64,000 nt of DNA from Chrysogorgia sp. JL179-B06. Its lineage: Eukaryota > Cnidaria > Anthozoa > Scleralcyonacea > Chrysogorgiidae. Below the pieces are notes generated by a model that saw nothing but the letters and a program-made list of their open reading frames with translations, did no database searches and had not been told where the DNA came from. The translations under genes were made by a program, and so were the position numbers. Location: the NCBI GenBank assembly GCA_035772405.1, contig JAYKKM010000225.1, positions 1,414,501-1,478,500 of the forward strand, read 5' to 3'. Below, piece by piece: positions 63,996 to 64,000 of the stretch (the stretch's first letter is position 1; each line of letters opens with the position of its first letter).

Positions 63996-64000
63996 GTAAT

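Overview
The window looks like AT-rich nuclear DNA from an aquatic invertebrate. A cnidarian is my best guess, because of the mix of BEL/Pao, Penelope-like, KDZ and CR1/L2-type elements, exon fragments of P2X7-like zinc proteins and a DM9-repeat lectin; no single gene fixes the phylum. There are spliced genes, tRNA-derived SINEs, long (TA)n arrays and many foldback elements, and nothing bacterial. Most open frames are short and accidental. Convincing coding sequence is sparse and mostly belongs to transposable elements.

Layout. 1-4.4 kb: 3' part of a Penelope-like element (PLE) ending in a hammerhead ribozyme motif and a TA array, a tRNA-derived SINE, then 3.3 nearly identical tandem copies of a 718-bp unit between two TA arrays. 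4.4-11.6 kb: duplicated and nested foldback/MITE sequence, ending in a 1.3-kb element with ~400-bp terminal inverted repeats (TIRs) around a SAM-domain frame. 13.6-19.8 kb: an LTR-to-LTR BEL/Pao retrotransposon with near-identical LTRs but a repeatedly frameshifted polyprotein. 19.8-26 kb: minisatellite, MITEs, a well-folding tRNA-like SINE and a decayed Helitron helicase. 26-31 kb: nested palindromic elements and a 1.17-kb element with perfect 43-bp TIRs. 32.2-34.6 kb: a 5'-truncated LINE with a long open reverse transcriptase. 34.6-37.6 kb: SINE, TA arrays, a hammerhead-bearing small element, a perfect 41-bp hairpin and an open 434-codon PLE fragment.

38.2-47.2 kb: a 184-bp satellite, then (minus strand) a multi-exon KDZ transposase gene with at least seven recognisable exons from 45.5 down to 39.6 kb, carrying a PLE, a SINE and a degenerate hammerhead element in its introns. 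A 1.6-kb TIR element rich in GTTAAC motifs lies directly upstream. 47-60.6 kb: LINE tails, palindromic MITEs, inverted duplications of P2X7-like exons, and a non-autonomous hAT with an 8-bp target duplication. 61.5-61.9 kb: the clearest non-transposon gene, a two-repeat DM9 lectin-like protein (minus). 62-64 kb: a third PLE with inverted terminal copies each holding a hammerhead motif, another TA-flanked hammerhead element, a palindrome and a 21-bp tandem repeat.

The unifying pattern is an association between PLEs, small hammerhead-bearing elements and (TA)n microsatellites. Every PLE copy whose 3' end is well preserved ends in a hammerhead-like fold next to a TA array, and three short hammerhead elements have TA arrays on both sides. 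This suggests a PLE-mobilised retrozyme-like family targeting TA repeats; that is inference from position and sequence and has not been tested.
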